Assembly (NCBI GenBank): GCA_046732855.1
Contig: JBKPNX010000158.1
Coordinates: 1-8,515 of the forward strand
Length of the DNA stretch: 8,515 bases
Origin: JBKPNX01 sp046732855
Lineage (GTDB): Bacteria > Pseudomonadota > Alphaproteobacteria > Geminicoccales > Geminicoccaceae
Direction: 5' to 3'
The position numbers were made by a program, and so were the translations under genes. The notes beneath the pieces are model-generated. The model did no database searches. It was not told where the DNA came from and saw only the letters and a program-made list of their open reading frames with translations. This document shows positions 6,736 through 8,515 of this stretch, one piece after another (the stretch's first letter is position 1; every line of letters begins with the position of its first letter).

Positions 6736-6876
6736 ATGCGCACCATGATTCTGCGAAAAACGCTGATCGCCGGTCTCTGCCCCAGCCTGTCTCGTGCTGG
6801 TCAGCGCCCGTTCCGCGGGCTATCTGATCGCGGGCGTGCCGGCCGGCGCGCGCGGCGAACAGCTCGAGCAGAGCAC
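6736..6876 (+). pseudogene. Possible remnant of an exported protein's N-terminus
   Basis: ATG 6736 opens MRTMILRKTLIAGL, a basic start plus hydrophobic core. One base later, in the next frame, the core continues as APACLVLVSARSAG and then YLIAGVPAGARGEQLEQS. Dropping a single T near 6778 would join them into a textbook signal peptide (positive n-region, hydrophobic h-region, small residues before a cleavage site). The mature part is lost, as the frame runs into the ATPase gene. I recognise no family. It may instead be chance. Confidence 0.25.
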
Positions 6877-7632
6877 ATGCGCCCAGCAATTCGGGTCGAG
6901 GATCTGGCCAAGCGCTACGGCGAGGTGGTCGCGGTCGACCGCCTCAGCTTCGAAGTGCCGGCGGGCTCGACCACGGCGCTGCTCGGCGCGAATGGCGCCG
7001 GCAAGACCACCACGATCGCTATCATTCTCGGGCTGCTCGCGGCGAGTGCGGGGCGGGTCACGGTGCTGGGCGAGGAGGTGCCGCGCCACCGCGCCCGGGT
7101 GCTCGGACGCATGAACTTCTCCTCGCCGTACGTCGACCTGCCGTTGCGGCTCAGTGCGCGGCAGAACCTCCTGGTTTACGCCGATCTGTACCGGGTCGAT
7201 CGCGCCGATGCGCGGATCGCCGAGCTGGCGGCGGACCTCGATCTGCAGGAGCTGCTCGATCGCCCGACCGGGCGGCTGTCATCCGGACAGAAGACCCGCC
7301 TGATGCTCGCCAAGGCGCTGATCAACCGGCCCGAACTCTTGCTCCTCGACGAGCCCACGGCCTCGCTCGATCCGGACACCGCGGACGTGATCCGCGGCTA
7401 TCTCGAACGCTATCAGCGCGAGCACGGCGCTACGGTGCTGCTCGCCTCGCACAACATGGCCGAGGTCGAGCGGCTGTGCTCGAACGTGCTGATGCTGAAG
7501 CGCGGGCGCCTGGTCGATCAGGGCGCTCCTGCGGAGCTGCTGCGCCGTTACGGCCGCGCCAACCTCGAGCAGGTGTTCCTCGACATTGCCCGCCGGCCGG
7601 GCGACGAGACCGCGCCGCGCGCCGCCGAATGA
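6877..7632 (+). CDS. ABC-2 type exporter, ATP-binding protein
   Basis: This 251-residue ATPase powers an ABC-2 exporter with the permease encoded just downstream. In order it shows the A-loop region AKRYGEV (Y14), Walker A GANGAGKTT (37-45), the signature LSSGQ (134-138), Walker B LLLLDEP (154-160; E159 catalytic), the D-loop SLD (163-165) and the H-loop H192 in LLASHNMAEVERLC. The C-terminal LLRRYGRANLEQVFLDIARR is typical of the DrrA/NodI-like drug- and polysaccharide-export branch. I chose ATG 6877 because homology begins there (MRPAIRVEDLAKRYG); an in-frame ATG at 6736 would add 47 atypical Arg-rich residues. No strong ribosome binding site precedes it. An oddity is that no Gln occurs between about residues 61 and 95, where the Q-loop is expected: the segment reads RMNFSSPYVDLPLRLSARQN. 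The cargo is unknown; lipid, polysaccharide or drug are all possible. Confidence 0.92.
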   Translation: MRPAIRVEDLAKRYGEVVAVDRLSFEVPAGSTTALLGANGAGKTTTIAIILGLLAASAGRVTVLGEEVPRHRARVLGRMNFSSPYVDLPLRLSARQNLLVYADLYRVDRADARIAELAADLDLQELLDRPTGRLSSGQKTRLMLAKALINRPELLLLDEPTASLDPDTADVIRGYLERYQREHGATVLLASHNMAEVERLCSNVLMLKRGRLVDQGAPAELLRRYGRANLEQVFLDIARRPGDETAPRAAE

Positions 7633-8447
7633 TGGGACCGCACGAGCCGGCGTTCTCGCCCCGCCGGATCCGCGGCATGATGCGCCGCCACTGGTATCTT
7701 CTGTCCGGGTCGTGGCCGCGCGTGCTCGAGCTCGCCTATTGGCCGACCGTGCAAATGATCCTGTGGGGGTTCATCACCAAGTTTCTCGTCGGCCATACCG
7801 ACTTCCTGAGCCAGGCCGCCGGCGTGTTCCTCTCAGGCGTGCTGCTCTGGGACGTGCTGTTTCGCGGCCAGCTCAGCGTCTCGCTGCTGTTCATGGAGGA
7901 GATGTATTCGCGTCACCTCGGGCATCTGTTCGTCTCGCCGCTGCGCCCGTACGAGCTGGTCCTGTCGCTTTTTGCCATGAGCGTGCTGCGGGTGCTGATC
8001 GGCGTAGGCGGCGCCGCGCTGCTCGCGATCCCGATCCACCAGTTCTCGATCTTCGATGCGCTCGGCCCGGCGCTGCTCGCGTTCTTCGTCAATCTCTTGT
8101 GGTTCAGCTGGGCGATGGGCCTGATGATCGCCGCGCTGGTGCTGCGCCTCGGCCTCGGCGCGGAGAGCCTTGCCTGGGCGCTAATCTTCCTGATCCAGCC
8201 GCTCTCGGGCGTGTACTACCCGATCGCGACCCTGCCGGCCTGGCTGCACCCGTTGTCCTGGTGCCTGCCGTCGGCGCCGGTGTTCGAGGGCATGCGCGCG
8301 GTTCTCTTCGACGGCGTCCTGCGCGCCGACCTCCTGTTCCACGCCGTGCTGTTGAACCTCGTCTGGATGGCGATCGCGATCGTCGTGTTCGTGATCCTGT
8401 TCAGGTCCGCCCGCAACCGCGGCCTGCTGCTCCAGGTCGGCGAGTAG
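7629..8447 (+). CDS. ABC-2 type exporter, permease protein
   Basis: This 272-residue inner-membrane protein should form a homodimer with two copies of the preceding ATPase. About six membrane segments are visible, near residues 34-54, 62-84, 108-136, 145-172, 178-200 and 238-258. Between the fifth and sixth is the hallmark of this ABC-2 branch, PLSGVYYPIATLPAWLHPLS followed by PVFEGMRAVL. The short basic N-terminus (RRIRGMMRRHW) probably touches the ATPase. ATG 7629 overlaps the ATPase stop as ATGA and is followed directly by a second ATG (7632), so the start is one of these two, and translation is probably coupled. The frame is open upstream to 7476, but that part lies inside the ATPase gene and is not membrane-like. 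The protein resembles NodJ/YadH-type permeases, but the cargo cannot be told. Confidence 0.93.
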   Translation: MMGPHEPAFSPRRIRGMMRRHWYLLSGSWPRVLELAYWPTVQMILWGFITKFLVGHTDFLSQAAGVFLSGVLLWDVLFRGQLSVSLLFMEEMYSRHLGHLFVSPLRPYELVLSLFAMSVLRVLIGVGGAALLAIPIHQFSIFDALGPALLAFFVNLLWFSWAMGLMIAALVLRLGLGAESLAWALIFLIQPLSGVYYPIATLPAWLHPLSWCLPSAPVFEGMRAVLFDGVLRADLLFHAVLLNLVWMAIAIVVFVILFRSARNRGLLLQVGE

Positions 8448-8453
8448 CTTCAC

Positions 8454-8496
8454 GGCGCCGCCTGGCGAGATGTGACAGGGGTCCAGCGGCGGCGCC
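8454..8496 (+). other. GC-rich hairpin after the exporter genes
   Basis: GGCGCCGCC (8454-8462) pairs perfectly with GGCGGCGCC (8488-8496) across 25 bases. TGG/CCA inside can extend the stem past a 2-base bulge. It begins 6 bases after the permease stop and ends one base before a Shine-Dalgarno sequence. With no T-tract it is more likely an intercistronic RNA structure than an intrinsic terminator. Confidence 0.45.
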
Positions 8497-8497
8497 C

Positions 8498-8504
8498 AAG
8501 GAGG
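8498..8504 (+). promoter_or_regulatory. Strong ribosome binding site for a gene starting at the right edge
   Basis: AAGGAGG is followed by 9 bases and then AT at 8514-8515, the last bases of the window. If the next base is G, an ATG would stand at ideal spacing, making a third gene of the exporter operon likely. Confidence 0.45.
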
Positions 8505-8515
8505 CCCGCTAAGAT

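Larger units (their letters stand above)
6486..6876. promoter_or_regulatory. Divergent control region between ubiD and the ABC exporter
   Basis: This 391-base stretch separates genes pointing away from each other, so it must hold both promoters. I find TTGAC-type -35 boxes on both strands but no convincing -10 partner. It contains a cluster of GTCAA/TTGAC half-sites (6636-6677), a perfect Shine-Dalgarno complement facing left (6691-6700) and, on the plus strand from 6736, a possible signal-peptide remnant. The plus frame continuous with the ATPase back to 6736 is Arg-rich and unlike the family, so I do not count it as coding. Confidence 0.5.

Noticed and set aside
6736..7632. Extended ATPase start at 6736
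   Set aside because: The extra 47 residues are Arg-rich and precede the normal family N-terminus; ATG 6877 fits better.
7586..8512. 308-codon plus-strand frame overlapping the permease
   Set aside because: It is an Arg/Pro-rich shifted reading of the permease gene with no membrane segments.
1..8515. CRISPR array, tRNA, rRNA or a known defence island
   Set aside because: No regularly spaced repeats, no cloverleaf-like sequence and no defence genes other than the broken mazEF pair.

Overview
The window looks like a piece of a GC-rich proteobacterial chromosome. The intact genes have very GC-rich third codon positions. The ubiD product follows the Escherichia coli UbiD family end to end, and the class III cyclase/TPR remnants and MazE-type antitoxin are common in Alpha- and Betaproteobacteria. 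I lean to an alphaproteobacterium of the Rhodospirillales/Bradyrhizobium type, but the sequence alone does not fix the genus.

Layout. The left 1.2 kb has no recognisable gene, only weakly coding-like frames. One minus-strand frame is open from about 856 to the left edge. From about 1225 to 3277 lies a gene graveyard: the TPR tail of one plus-strand protein (1225-1779, at least three frameshifts), a minus-strand mazEF pair whose toxin is broken by a 4-base duplication while the antitoxin is intact (1810-2394), and the frameshifted head of a class III adenylate/guanylate cyclase (2532-3277).

The right 5.1 kb is healthy. Two minus-strand metabolic genes, ubiD (4992-6485) and an M20-type amidase/carbamoylase (3405-4718), are separated by 273 bases that include two abutting small hairpins just after the ubiD stop. 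A divergent control region (6486-6876) follows, holding GTCAA/TTGAC half-sites and what looks like a frameshifted signal-peptide remnant. Then comes a plus-strand ABC-2 exporter: ATPase (6877-7632) and permease (7629-8447), overlapping by ATGA. The window closes with a GC-rich hairpin and a perfect Shine-Dalgarno sequence that probably serves a gene starting on the last two bases.

How they work together. UbiD makes a ubiquinone precursor, and the ABC pair forms one membrane exporter. The amidase probably opens a C-N bond in an N-carbamoyl amino acid or a related ureido compound. I see no evidence that these three form one pathway. No convincing new defence or mobile system is visible. The most interesting material is the decayed cyclase/mazEF segment and the RNA and operator structures between the intact genes.
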